The notes: generated from the letters alone by a model not told the origin. A stretch of DNA of 35,039 bases from Armatimonadota bacterium (GCA_030649165.1 JAUSGG010000263.1:1-35039); one strand, 5' to 3'. Shown: positions 24,202 through 33,063, numbered from the stretch's first letter. Numbers and translations are program-made.

Positions 24202-25565
24202 GTCGCCGCTCCGTCCCAGTCTTCCAGCGTGTCGGACGCGCGGAGCGCCAGACGCTCCATTTCCGTGCGGTCGCTCAGGAGTCGGTCAACCTGTTCGTCT
24301 CCCACGAGACCGCCCACAAGCCGGCAGGCGGCTATCAGCCTGGTCTGTACGCAGAAGTCATCGTATCGGTCCGGGTGTCCCGGGTAAGAGTGGTTGACGT
24401 GACACCCGCCCGCGCAATGCCGGCGAACGAAGCATTTCCGGCATCTGTCCGCACAACCGGTAAGAGCGCGGACCCTCTCGACGGCGGATTGGTCCAGCTT
24501 TACGCCATTCGCGGCGTCAACAGTGCCCACGTTAAGGTCGATCCCGCGCGATTGCCAATCCTCTTCGAGCAGGTAGCAGGCGCTGAGGCGGCCGTCCGGG
24601 GACGCGATGATGGTATCCGTGCCGACGGGACAGAAGCTGTGGCGCAATTCGTCGGTCGATGCCGCCGAATAGACCGCTCTGACGCCCGCCTCTGCCGCGA
24701 CTCTCGACGCGCGGATGAACGCTGTTGCGAATTCCCACGGGTCGGGGGGAGCCAGCCCGGCGGCATCGCTCTCGGGAGTGGGTTGCAGAACCTCGTAGTC
24801 AATCGATGACGGGTTGAGCTCTTCGCACATCCAGGCCGTTGACTCCTGGAGGTCTTTTGCGTTTTCGGCGGTCACGCAGGTCCTGACGCAGAGTTCGGTC
24901 GAGGACGCGGCAAGTCGCCGCGCGTTGGCCGCCACAGCCTCGAAAGTCCCCGCGCCGGACGAGGTGGGCCGGTAGCGGTCCTGGTAAACGGACTTGCCGT
25001 CGAGGGATAGGACCACGGAGTCTATGTAGTCGGACAGAAACGCTCGGGAATCATCGTCGAAACAGCCGTTTGTCGCAATCTCGAATCTGGCGGCAAGGCC
25101 GGCTTCCGCCGCCCTCCGCCGGGCGTGGTGAACGACCGCGCTCACGACATCCGGCGCGCAGAGTGGCTCACCGCCGAAGAAGTGGATTTCGAGAGTATCT
25201 ATGCCCGACTGCTTCGCATAGTCCGCCCACCAGTCTACAAGCGCGACCGCCGTATCCAGGTCCATCGTCCGGTCAGGGCAACTCGACGCGCCGAAACCGC
25301 AATAGACGCACTTGAGGTTGCAGGCCCTGGTGGGGATCACGCCCACGAACTGGGGGCGAGCCGGACCGCTGTTCGGAGATGGGACACGGGCCGGTTCGGC
25401 CTCGATCGCGCGCTTGATGGAGGCGAGCGATTCAGGCAGGCGCCGTGAATTGGACTCGCGCAAAGACGATACCGCCGCGCCATTGAGCAGCGCCGCGAGA
25501 TGATGCAGCGGCGAGTAGATCAGCCACTTGTCGATTATTGGAATGACAAATGTAGAATCCTGCAA
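24198..25565 (-). CDS. Radical SAM/SPASM peptide-maturase-like enzyme (rSAM1)
   Basis: This encodes 455 residues from TTG 25565, directly after the TGA of the upstream gene with GGAG 8 nt away. The N-terminal segment (FVIPIIDKWLIYSPLHHLAALLNGAA) parallels that of rSAM3. The radical SAM motif is CNLKCVYC (C82, C86, C89), then FFGGEPL. SPASM-region Cys are C371, C375, C378, C384, C388, C405 and C414 (CRKCFVRRHCAGGC). Enzymes of this build use auxiliary clusters to hold the peptide substrate or accept its electron. It is the second gene of the operon, between two PqqD-like genes. Confidence 0.87.
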   Translation of the reverse strand: MQDSTFVIPIIDKWLIYSPLHHLAALLNGAAVSSLRESNSRRLPESLASIKRAIEAEPARVPSPNSGPARPQFVGVIPTRACNLKCVYCGFGASSCPDRTMDLDTAVALVDWWADYAKQSGIDTLEIHFFGGEPLCAPDVVSAVVHHARRRAAEAGLAARFEIATNGCFDDDSRAFLSDYIDSVVLSLDGKSVYQDRYRPTSSGAGTFEAVAANARRLAASSTELCVRTCVTAENAKDLQESTAWMCEELNPSSIDYEVLQPTPESDAAGLAPPDPWEFATAFIRASRVAAEAGVRAVYSAASTDELRHSFCPVGTDTIIASPDGRLSACYLLEEDWQSRGIDLNVGTVDAANGVKLDQSAVERVRALTGCADRCRKCFVRRHCAGGCHVNHSYPGHPDRYDDFCVQTRLIAACRLVGGLVGDEQVDRLLSDRTEMERLALRASDTLEDWDGAAT

Positions 25566-25994
25566 TCAAGGGTCTCCATCGGCGTCGGGGTGGGCGTTCC
25601 TCGGGGCGCACAATCCCCGTCGAACCAGGGCCAGAAAGACCTTCTTTGCCGTCTCAAAAGCGCTGTCCGACTGCATGCTCCATTGGCGCGCCAATTGTGA
25701 GGATATCGACAGCAGCGAAGCGTTGCCGTCGAAATGGTCTATGATGAATGATTGTGGTGAATCTGCCTGAACGCAATAGCCGGCCTGGTCATCGTTGGCC
25801 GCGCGGACGGTGAGCCGGCCTTCCGAGCGGTCAACCAGCGTTTTCTCAGCGAGGGCCGGGGTCATCTGTCCCAGCGTTTCGTCGGAAACAGTCCATAGGT
25901 CCGCGAGCTTGTAATTCGGCTTTCCATGCGCTTCTTCGAACGCCGCAATCGTCTCTGATATAAGCGATTTCAGGAAACTCCGCCTGTTGATCAT
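25566..25994 (-). CDS. PqqD-like protein with RRSFLK N-terminus (RREa)
   Basis: This encodes 142 residues with GGAG 9 nt before the ATG. The C-terminal ~75 residues (SFIIDHFDGNASLLSISSQL...AFETAKKVFLALVRRGLC) fit the PqqD/RRE fold. The N-terminus MINRRSFLKSLISETIAAFEEAHGKP starts like a Tat signal but lacks the hydrophobic core, so it should form an amphipathic helix and stay in the cytoplasm. It is the first gene of the operon. Possible roles are leader-peptide binding or acting as a chaperone for the Tat-type substrates; both are inference. Confidence 0.65.
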   Translation of the reverse strand: MINRRSFLKSLISETIAAFEEAHGKPNYKLADLWTVSDETLGQMTPALAEKTLVDRSEGRLTVRAANDDQAGYCVQADSPQSFIIDHFDGNASLLSISSQLARQWSMQSDSAFETAKKVFLALVRRGLCAPRNAHPDADGDP

Positions 25995-26077
25995 CAGCCG
26001 AATCTCCGTTAGTGTTCTGAGTCCGCTCTGATACAGATGTTAACCCGGAGTGCAGTACGGAGGTGGACCCCGCGCGG

Positions 26078-26093
26078 CAAACCTTGAGGTTTG
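26078..26093. promoter_or_regulatory. Perfect 16-bp dyad in the operon leader
   Basis: CAAACCT-TG-AGGTTTG is a perfect inverted repeat about 30 nt downstream of the predicted transcription start and about 85 nt before the first gene. It could be a repressor operator or a leader hairpin. Confidence 0.45.
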
Positions 26094-26129
26094 AGATGGA
26101 CTGCGCCGCCGACATTGGCAGCCAGGCGA

Positions 26130-26158
26130 ATAATAGCATTCTTGAGATTTTATGTCAA
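26130..26158 (-). promoter_or_regulatory. Sigma70-type promoter of the 14-gene block
   Basis: On the minus strand TTGACA (26158-26153) is a perfect -35, followed after exactly 17 nt by TATTAT (26135-26130), one base from the -10 consensus. It faces the first gene (start 25994), giving a leader of about 130 nt. No other comparable site was noticed in the region. Confidence 0.75.
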
Positions 26159-26250
26159 TTGGCGAAAGGGCTGGGTAGCCGAAAAAACCTCTCGATTTGA
26201 TAACGCATTCAAGTATGCTTCGGGACACGCATTGGGACTGTTGAGGAACC

Positions 26251-26340
26251 GTCATTCCGAGGAGGAGCGTGGAGGAATCTGCTTTGCGACGCCCTTAAAT
26301 GGCGCGGAAAGGCAGATTTCTCGTTTGGATCCGAAATGAC
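26251..26340. repeat. Dispersed palindromic element, GAATCTGCTTTTC family, full copy
   Basis: The left arm (GTCATTCCGAGGAGG...GAATCTGCTTTGCG) and right arm (GGCAGATTTCTC...ATCCGAAATGAC) are imperfect inverted copies around CTTAAAT. The 5-bp borders GTCAT/ATGAC are exact. Confidence 0.75.
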
Positions 26341-26568
26341 ATCCGACGCCGTCCGCCGGCTTTTTGAGCGCTCCCGCATTTCGTCCCTAAGCAGCACGCC
26401 AGTGGACTGCTTCGCTTTACAGCCTGGTGGCAATCGCGTATCGGAGGGGGGCATCTCACGCTCGCCTATTGAGCGACGGTCAGCTCCGCCTTGCGGATCC
26501 GTTTCGCGCTTTCCCGAATTTCCTGTTTTCCCGGTTAAATCCGAAGTGTCCCAACCCCATTGAATGTT

Positions 26569-28437
26569 CTAGTCCGAGGCATCCACCGGCTCCAGCCCCT
26601 TCACGTTGAGACTCCGCGCGACGCGCTCGAAAACCTGCTTCGTCTTCTGTGGGTTTCCGCCGGAGGTGTCGGTCAGGTTGAGCATCCACACGGACTTGCC
26701 GTCCACGAGCAGAGCGCGGTGTATGACGGTTTTCGCCGATTGCTCTCCCGTGGTCGCGCTGAAGCCGCTCACGCCGTTGATGGTGACCCGCTCCCACGTC
26801 AACAGAAACGGATTCTCCGCGGCATAAGTCTCCGGCGTCGTGTCCGCGGCAAGTACAGCGCGGCGGACGTTTATGGCGTAAGCCGTCTTGTTGTTGGTCC
26901 TCACGCTGAACTCCAGCCAGAACGATCCGGGAGTCTTCCGCGTCAGTTCGGCGGACCTGTCCTTGAGCACAGAGGCCCCTGGGCGCTCTAGCGCGAAGTT
27001 GCGTTTGCCGTCGCGGTAGGTCTTCCACTCCTCCGCGGCCTCCGCCGCTTGAAGGTCCTTCGCAATAGCCGCCGCCATCACGGACAACTTGGCGGCCTCC
27101 CTGAACAGGTCGGCTATGGTCTCTTCCTCGCCGCTCTGCTCCGCGTAGGGCATATAGCCGCATCTCTCGCCCGACGGAGCCAAATGCGTACGGCATTTGC
27201 CCGGCTTATTCTTGTACGTCTGGAACTCGTGGTAGTAGTATCGCAGGAAAGCCGCTCTGGCCGCCGGAGGCTTTTTCATATAGGCGGTGATCTCGTCGTT
27301 GCCCTCGGAATCCGCGGCGATTGGCGAATCGGGACTGACCTTGCCGTAGTTGTCTATCTCGATCAGCATCGGCAGGTCGAACGGGGGTTTCATCAGCATT
27401 TTGAACTCGGCGCGTGTCCTGTGTTTTCCGTCTTCGGTCGCGTTGAGACCGCACTCCATTCCGAACTCGTGCTTGCTGCTGTAGAACATCCTGCTCGGCC
27501 ACGTCATATGCGTGAACATAGTCGGCGAATCGGGATTAAGCTGCCCCTTGTACGCGACACAATAGTGATGTGTCGAAAGGAAGACCGACCGTCTGTATGC
27601 CCTCGCGGCGGCGAGCCTCTTGGTGAACTGGCTGAACTCCCACATACACTCGTTGCCCTTGTCGCGGGAGCCGGTCAGGCCGAACTGGCCGAAGAAGATG
27701 CCTTCGAACCCGGCGTCGATATACTCCGTTATGAGATAGGCGTACCAAAGCTGCGTTTCGGTCATTGTTATGTCCGGCACGCTCGCCTCGCCCGATCCGT
27801 CCTTGCCTCTCGCCGCCCAACGACCCACCATACCATTCCAATCCGCCGCGTTGCGGTCGAACATATTCTCGTAGCTGAAACACTTCGGTCCGCTTGGCCC
27901 CGGCTTCCGCGTCTTGTTGATACCGAGGTCTTCCATGCATTGGAACAGCCATTCGGGAATAGTTACCTTGTCAATGGTGTCCTTATATATCGCCTCCATC
28001 ACGCCGGCTTCAAAAACCACGTCCTTGCCCCACTCGGAGTTGTGCACCGTGTCGATCTCAGCGCTCAGGGTCTTCCAGTCCGGCGGCGGAGGCCCCCACA
28101 GCAAATGCGACCAGTGAACGTACTTAGTCCCCGTGTTGCGAAGGAACTCCCGCGACCGTTGCGGTTTGTCCCACGGCAGGAAATGCGAGATGCCCCGACT
28201 CAGATAACGATCTACAAGGTCGCTCGTCAAATCCGACTGCCTGACGAACTGCAAGTCAGGCGTCTGCCCCGTCGGCGACAGGACCGCCCTCGTAATCGGC
28301 TTTTGCGCCTTGCCGGAGATGATATAGTCCGATATATACTTCAGCGCGCGATTTGCTTCCATAGCCGCCGGTGTGTCAGCCGACGCGGACGAAACCAAGA
28401 TCAATGCCAATACAAACGCCGCGATTATTACTTTCAC
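26569..28437 (-). CDS. Secreted protein of unknown function, TIM-barrel hydrolase-like
   Basis: This encodes 622 residues from GTG 28437 with AGGAG 6 nt upstream. A signal peptide (VIIAAFVLALILVSSASA) precedes a long central region rich in aromatic and acidic residues (YIDAGFEGIFFGQFGLTGS, FLSTHHYCVAYKG, LPMLIEIDNYG). These look like strand ends of a (beta/alpha)8 glycosidase-like barrel. The last ~130 residues form a separate beta-rich domain (FWLEFSVRTNNK...VNGKSVW-like pattern). No family was recognised. It follows the DUF4380 gene by 16 bp and is probably co-transcribed, which supports a carbohydrate role. Confidence 0.7.
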   Translation of the reverse strand: MKVIIAAFVLALILVSSASADTPAAMEANRALKYISDYIISGKAQKPITRAVLSPTGQTPDLQFVRQSDLTSDLVDRYLSRGISHFLPWDKPQRSREFLRNTGTKYVHWSHLLWGPPPPDWKTLSAEIDTVHNSEWGKDVVFEAGVMEAIYKDTIDKVTIPEWLFQCMEDLGINKTRKPGPSGPKCFSYENMFDRNAADWNGMVGRWAARGKDGSGEASVPDITMTETQLWYAYLITEYIDAGFEGIFFGQFGLTGSRDKGNECMWEFSQFTKRLAAARAYRRSVFLSTHHYCVAYKGQLNPDSPTMFTHMTWPSRMFYSSKHEFGMECGLNATEDGKHRTRAEFKMLMKPPFDLPMLIEIDNYGKVSPDSPIAADSEGNDEITAYMKKPPAARAAFLRYYYHEFQTYKNKPGKCRTHLAPSGERCGYMPYAEQSGEEETIADLFREAAKLSVMAAAIAKDLQAAEAAEEWKTYRDGKRNFALERPGASVLKDRSAELTRKTPGSFWLEFSVRTNNKTAYAINVRRAVLAADTTPETYAAENPFLLTWERVTINGVSGFSATTGEQSAKTVIHRALLVDGKSVWMLNLTDTSGGNPQKTKQVFERVARSLNVKGLEPVDASD

Positions 28438-28453
28438 TTACAACTCCTAAACC

Positions 28454-29455
28454 TCATAGACCTACCAACCTACGAACACTCCCATCAATACTCTCGTCCC
28501 TCTCCTCAAACTCAACACCGTCGAACAAGTACCAGTCCTCTATATGCGTCACACCCGCTCCGGGCGCCAAATTGACCACAGGCCCGAGCGTCTCCACCTC
28601 AAGCATATCAGCGTTCGTGAACGTCTCGAAGCTGCACCCGCCGTCGGGATACACCGCGCCTTCCTGATACTGAGAGGTCTTTACGAACAAATGCCCGTTC
28701 CTGGCGTAGGCGGCCCAGCCCTGCCGGTTGCTCATCCCGATCTTCTGTGGACGCTCTGCCTTCGGGTCCTGTTTGAGCAGCAGGTACTTGTCAGTATACA
28801 CCCAACGCGGGTCGCTCAGCTTCGTGTATGACCACATGATCAGATTGCGCGCCGGCAGGTAGTACTTCGGGTCGATCTTCTGACCCGGATAGTCGGGTAT
28901 ATCGGGATGGGGAGAGTAGGGTTCCTGCGGGAAGATCGCCTTGCCGCCGCCGTGCATAACCGTCAGCGCCCAGGGGGCGAACTCCACGGGCCACAGGTTT
29001 GTGTTGGTGATCTTGTGAGTCACCCGCACGTGGCCGTTCTCGCCCGGCGTCGTCATCGCGATCTCCTTTTGCATCCCCGTAGTCGGCTCCACCTCCTGCG
29101 TCAGCCGGAGCGTGTCGCTGTTCATCTCGAATCTGACCGGACTGTTATCCGGGAAATACGTGCGCGGCTTGGCCTCAGGGGCGTGCCACAGGCGATGTCC
29201 GCCGTACCCCCGCCACTCGTCTCCACCAATCTTGCCCATGTCCGACGCGGCCTCGTGGAACTCATTGTCCTGTCCCACGAATCCGTATCGTATGATCCTC
29301 GGACCCACGTCCGTAGTGGCGACGAGTTCCACCGTTCCGTTCGTAAGCCTGATGCAATTCGGCCAACCACCGTATTCGATCTTCTCCACCTGCGTCCCCC
29401 AATGCGCTGGAATCAAGAACACTGATATGTTAGGCCGCCCGTCGTCCGCAGTCAA
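28454..29455 (-). CDS. DUF4380/aldose-epimerase-like beta-sandwich protein
   Basis: This encodes up to 333 residues. The sequence YGGWPNCIRLTNGTVELVATTDVGPRIIRYGFVGQDNEF is the hallmark start of galactose-mutarotase-like DUF4380 proteins. Further conserved parts are GGHRLWHAPE and FAPWALTVMHGGG. No signal peptide is evident. The open frame begins at TTG 29455, but the conserved fold begins near residue 23, so GTG 29389 or GTG 29422 are equally possible starts. The likely role is binding or interconverting sugars released by neighbouring glycosidases. Confidence 0.75.
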   Translation of the reverse strand: MTADDGRPNISVFLIPAHWGTQVEKIEYGGWPNCIRLTNGTVELVATTDVGPRIIRYGFVGQDNEFHEAASDMGKIGGDEWRGYGGHRLWHAPEAKPRTYFPDNSPVRFEMNSDTLRLTQEVEPTTGMQKEIAMTTPGENGHVRVTHKITNTNLWPVEFAPWALTVMHGGGKAIFPQEPYSPHPDIPDYPGQKIDPKYYLPARNLIMWSYTKLSDPRWVYTDKYLLLKQDPKAERPQKIGMSNRQGWAAYARNGHLFVKTSQYQEGAVYPDGGCSFETFTNADMLEVETLGPVVNLAPGAGVTHIEDWYLFDGVEFEERDESIDGSVRRLVGL

Positions 29456-29783
29456 GGGTAAAGCTATCAGCCATCAGCTTTCAGCTATCGGTCCGCGGCC
29501 TGATCACCGTTCACTGGTCACCGCTCACTTCGATCCTTCGGTAGCAGAGCGGCAGCGACGCTGCCGAAGGACGCCCCAGGAACTTGCGCGCCAATAACAC
29601 CCGATATGAGAGCGTGGATGAGGTCCGGGCCTGATAACCCAAGACCTATCCCATCCGCGTTCATCCGTGTTTATCTGTGTTCATCTGCGTTCTCCCTTAA
29701 CCAAACCTCTGCGTCCTCCGCAAATTGGCCCAAGGAAAATGCCAATCCGCCAGCGAACCTTGGAGTTAGGAGGAACTGCGACT
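29456..29783. other. 328-bp divergent intergenic region with short-repeat clusters
   Basis: This holds an ATCAGC/TTCAGC low-complexity run (29462-29491), GTTCACTGGTCACCGCTCACT (29509-29529), and a hairpin CCTTCGGTAG/CTGCCGAAGG (29535-29570) with an inner GGCAGC-GAC-GCTGCC stem. Four 10-bp CATCYGYGTT units lie at 29652-29691. No gene is seen; the open frame at 29667 starts inside the 10-bp repeat and is read only because it joins the downstream gene. Confidence 0.7.
29652..29691 (+). repeat. Tandem 10-bp CATCYGYGTT repeat, four units
   Basis: CATCCGCGTT, CATCCGTGTT, TATCTGTGTT and CATCTGCGTT follow each other without gaps. A three-unit relative is at 34863-34892. Runs of this motif are known to be scattered between genes in many uncultured bacteria. 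Confidence 0.85.
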
Positions 29784-32700
29784 GTGAAACTGCCGACCAT
29801 CTATGCTGTGTTGTTGACCGTGATCCTGTCTGTGACCCAGGTGTCTGCTCTGCCGCCTCAAGCGATTGTCGAGAGCGGCGTGACGAGTCTTGTCATCGAC
29901 CTTGCCGACGGCCACGCCGCGCTCAAGTCCATCGCGAACAAGGAGACCGGCGAGACGACGGCCTTCGCTCCCGAGTCCTCCGATTTCGAACTGACGACCG
30001 ACCAGGGCGTTCTCAAGCGGACCGACTTCAAGGTCACAGATGTCATCAGTGAGGGCCGCGGCGCTTACGTCCTGATGGATGGCGAGAAGGCCGCTGTTAC
30101 GGAACGCTACGAGGTATTCGACAGCGGCTGCGTGAAACGGTCGCTGCAGGTGTTCGCAAAGGCCCCGATCTACATCGAGAAGGTCTCGCTGGTCAATCTT
30201 AAACTCAACGAGCGTCCCGCGCGGATCATCCAGCATAACGCGCGGTTCTTCGCCGCCGGCAAAGGCGGTTGGTTCGTTACCGCCGAGATGCCGATGCCGG
30301 CCCGCGCGATGAACCTGAGCAAGGAGAATGTGCTTTGGACGGAATACACTCCCGGTCAGCAACTGCAGGCGGGGGAGAGCGCCGAGACTGTGCCCGCGGT
30401 GTTTCGCGCGTGGACGGGCGAGATGAGCGACGGCTACGAAGCTTACCGAGACTACACTTACGAACTGAGCGGCTGGCGGAAGCACGCGACAGTCAGGACC
30501 TCCTCCGAATCTCCTCCCGCGCTTACCACAGCCTATGACGGCTACAAGGCCGTAGACGACGATACCACCACCCGCTGGCGCGCGGACAAAGGGCTTGGCG
30601 GGACCCATTGGCTGGAGATTGAGTTCCCGTCGCCGGTGACGTTCAACACGATGGTCGTTCTCTTCGATAACGAGGACGCCCGTCCCGCTCTCGAAAAGCC
30701 GGTCCCATTTGCGCAATACCATGTTCAAGTTTGGGCAGACGAGGGATGGAAGGATATCGCGACCGGCGAAGATCCCCCATCCGGCCCGGTCCGTTTTGCC
30801 GATACCCTCGCCGGAAAGGTCAGGTTCCTCGTGGACGGCTGCTTTGGCCGCTTCAGCCTGTTTGACTTCCGCCTGCATCGCGATCTTGGAAAAGCCAACA
30901 TCATTTCTGAGAATCTGTGCTCCAGGTTCTCGGTAGACCAGGGCACGCGGATGCCGTTCACCTATTTCAACACGTGGTATATCAGCCATCCTGGAACAGG
31001 ACGCCTCCAGCGGGCGAGGGGACTGCTGACGTACCAGACGGTCCTGCCCCAAATCCCTCTTGCCGCGCAGTGCGGGATCGATAATTTCGTCCTGGACTCC
31101 GGCTGGAAATATGCCTGGTCCGGGGTCGGGATCAACCCAGGTTGGCCGGTGGAGTTCTACGACGGCGAGAGGCCATTTGTCGAAGCCGCCGACCGAGCAG
31201 GAATCAACCTTGCGGCCTGGTTCTACTTCTTCTGGCTCGAAGGGGATAAGTACGATCACCAGTGGCGCGTCGTGCGCAAAGACGGTAAATATGAGCGCGC
31301 TATGTGCTTTTTGTCGGGCTACTACGATTTCGTTAAGACCGAGTTCCTCAACCAGATCCGCAACTCGCACATGAAAGTGATGAAGGTGGACGGCTTCGTT
31401 CCCTCTGAGGAGTGCTGGGCGACCAACCACAACCACAAGCCCGGCGCTACGGGTGACGCGGCCTGGCTGGCGTTCATGAGAATGGTCCAGGAAATCAAGA
31501 AACAGTACCCGGATTTCCGCATAGGTCCGTATACGTGGGACGGCTCGTGGGTGAAGTACTCGGAGCTGATCCATACGTACCAGGACCACGGCGGGCTTAC
31601 GGCCGGGGAGCTCGCTCCGACTCGCGCCAAGGCCAACTATATGCACGACCGGGAGATGTTCAACGAAGCCTATTGGCGGTATCTGGTTCGCAATCAGATA
31701 GAAGGCTCCGCGCTCATCCAGGACAAAACCGCCGATTGGAAGGAAGAGGTCATCGGCAACCTCGCCGGTCCGACCAGGCGACAGATATCGACCGACCTGC
31801 TCAGCTTTTCGGCCGACGAGAGAAACTGGATTCGCTCCTGCATGAACTGGAGCCGGAAAAACGCGAATTATCTTGAACAGTTTAAGCCGTTCTTCCCAAA
31901 TCCCGTGGTTATGGAGCCGTGGGGTCTGCATCGCAACCGCGGAATGGAGAAACAACTCGGCGTGGACGTGCTGGAATGCAATACGCTCGAAGGTTACGCG
32001 CACATATCGCGGGACGAAGGGTACATCTTCATCTTCAACCCTACGTTCCATGGCGCGGACTACGCGATTCCTATCTCCGAAGACCTCGGCTTCACCTCCG
32101 GCGCAAAGGACTTGGTGTTCCAGGTGATCTACCCATATCTGGAGGACATCGTTCCCGATGGCAAGCGCGTATTCGCTTACGGTGAGACCGTCAAGGGCTA
32201 TCTTCCGGCCGAGAAACACGTCGTCATTAAGGTGACCCATCAGCCGATCCCGCTCCTTGCCGGCAACTGCCGCTATACGGTGAACGAAACGATCTACGAT
32301 TCGGTCAATCTCACCCTCCGCGCCGCCCCGACAGCAAAGGGCGGTGTTGTAAGAACCAGGCTGGTCCCTCCATCCGGCGTAGTCTTCGGCGAACTCACCG
32401 CGAACGGCAAATCCGTTTCCCCTGCGAAAGACGGAGCTTACGAGTTCACATTGCAGTCTCCGGTCACAGGCGCGATCATCGTGGACAGGAAACCCGCGCG
32501 GAAGAAGAACGGCAAAGTGACGACAACCGCCCGGGTTTCCATATCGGGCGACCTGCTCCAGCCCTCGCTGATGCTCTTTCTATATAGGGCGGGCCAGTCG
32601 GACAGGGAGAAGCTTCCCAAGGCCGAGTCCGGACAAATGGAATACCGCCTGCTCGTGGACGGCAAGCGGCTCGAAGGCGCCTACGGCGACACTTTCGAGA

Positions 32701-32975
32701 AAGACTGGGAGACCGAGAAGAACGCCGGCTGGTGGGTCTTCAAGCTCCCCGCCAACCGCCGCCGGTTCACCGTCACGGTCGAGTGCACCGACAAAGTAAC
32801 ACCCGTGCTCCTGCTTTCCGCCAAACAAGACCACAAAGAGATCAGCATAATCGGCAAGTACGACAGGAACTCGAACAAAGGCGTTATCTCAAAAGGCGAC
32901 GAGGAGACCTTCTTTCACACCGTGTTTCCGGACGAAACCGAGTACTTCCCTATCTTCGATCTCAACAAGAGCTAG
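29784..32975 (+). CDS. Secreted GH36-like glycosidase with F5/8-type C domain
   Basis: This encodes 1063 residues from GTG 29784, chosen for its AGGAGG (29768-29773) and because it opens a signal peptide (KLPTIYAVLLTVILSVTQVSA). A beta-sandwich precedes a discoidin-like module at ~232-357 (AVDDDTTTRWRAD...HWLEIEFPSPVTFNTMVV). A TIM barrel follows at ~395-620 with IDNFVLDSGW and VMKVDGF; Asp535 is the likely nucleophile by analogy with alpha-galactosidase-type GH36 enzymes. C-terminal beta domains complete the protein. Substrate is not predictable; a retaining alpha-glycosidase acting on bound polysaccharide is inferred. A strong hairpin follows the stop. Confidence 0.8.
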   Translation: MKLPTIYAVLLTVILSVTQVSALPPQAIVESGVTSLVIDLADGHAALKSIANKETGETTAFAPESSDFELTTDQGVLKRTDFKVTDVISEGRGAYVLMDGEKAAVTERYEVFDSGCVKRSLQVFAKAPIYIEKVSLVNLKLNERPARIIQHNARFFAAGKGGWFVTAEMPMPARAMNLSKENVLWTEYTPGQQLQAGESAETVPAVFRAWTGEMSDGYEAYRDYTYELSGWRKHATVRTSSESPPALTTAYDGYKAVDDDTTTRWRADKGLGGTHWLEIEFPSPVTFNTMVVLFDNEDARPALEKPVPFAQYHVQVWADEGWKDIATGEDPPSGPVRFADTLAGKVRFLVDGCFGRFSLFDFRLHRDLGKANIISENLCSRFSVDQGTRMPFTYFNTWYISHPGTGRLQRARGLLTYQTVLPQIPLAAQCGIDNFVLDSGWKYAWSGVGINPGWPVEFYDGERPFVEAADRAGINLAAWFYFFWLEGDKYDHQWRVVRKDGKYERAMCFLSGYYDFVKTEFLNQIRNSHMKVMKVDGFVPSEECWATNHNHKPGATGDAAWLAFMRMVQEIKKQYPDFRIGPYTWDGSWVKYSELIHTYQDHGGLTAGELAPTRAKANYMHDREMFNEAYWRYLVRNQIEGSALIQDKTADWKEEVIGNLAGPTRRQISTDLLSFSADERNWIRSCMNWSRKNANYLEQFKPFFPNPVVMEPWGLHRNRGMEKQLGVDVLECNTLEGYAHISRDEGYIFIFNPTFHGADYAIPISEDLGFTSGAKDLVFQVIYPYLEDIVPDGKRVFAYGETVKGYLPAEKHVVIKVTHQPIPLLAGNCRYTVNETIYDSVNLTLRAAPTAKGGVVRTRLVPPSGVVFGELTANGKSVSPAKDGAYEFTLQSPVTGAIIVDRKPARKKNGKVTTTARVSISGDLLQPSLMLFLYRAGQSDREKLPKAESGQMEYRLLVDGKRLEGAYGDTFEKDWETEKNAGWWVFKLPANRRRFTVTVECTDKVTPVLLLSAKQDHKEISIIGKYDRNSNKGVISKGDEETFFHTVFPDETEYFPIFDLNKS

Positions 32976-32986
32976 TCCGCGCTCCA

Positions 32987-33020
32987 GAGGGGGCGCGAAA
33001 CGCCTGCGCCCCCTCTCTCT
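32987..33020 (+). terminator. GC-rich hairpin after the GH36-like gene
   Basis: The perfect 10-bp stem GAGGGGGCGC/GCGCCCCCTC with a 9-nt loop lies 12 bp past the stop codon. The following TCTCTTAC tract is T-poor, so termination may be partial. Confidence 0.6.
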
Positions 33021-33025
33021 TACAT

Positions 33026-33058
33026 CATAACCCTATAACCCTATAACCCTACAACCCT
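33026..33058 (+). repeat. ACCCTATA microsatellite
   Basis: AACCCTATAACCCTATAACCC is followed by TACAACCCTTCC. A related run with ACCCTACG units and the same CCCTACRACCCTTCCC ending lies at 34068-34101, just past the next gene, so the two runs bracket that gene. Confidence 0.7.
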
Positions 33059-33063
33059 TCCCC

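Larger units (their letters stand above)
25995..26568. other. 574-bp intergenic region: operon promoter plus dispersed repeat
   Basis: This separates the 5' end of the 14-gene block from the 3' end of the secreted-protein gene at 26569. It contains the promoter (26130-26158), a dyad in the leader (26078-26093) and a full dispersed palindromic element (26251-26340). I see no gene and no strong terminator in 26341-26568. Confidence 0.7.

Noticed and set aside
27049-28575. 508-codon open frame on the plus strand
   Set aside because: It is antisense to the secreted-protein gene and runs past its start; composition is Arg-rich and no motif is seen.
29667-29783. Upstream start of the GH36-like gene
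   Set aside because: That GTG is inside the 10-bp tandem repeat and would bury the signal peptide.
29766-32240. 824-codon open frame on the minus strand
   Set aside because: It lies wholly antisense to the GH36-like gene, has no recognisable motif or signal, and is explained by GC-rich codon structure.
33026-33058. Telomere of a linear replicon
   Set aside because: The ACCCTATA run is internal, short and degenerate; the true window ends carry a different repeat.
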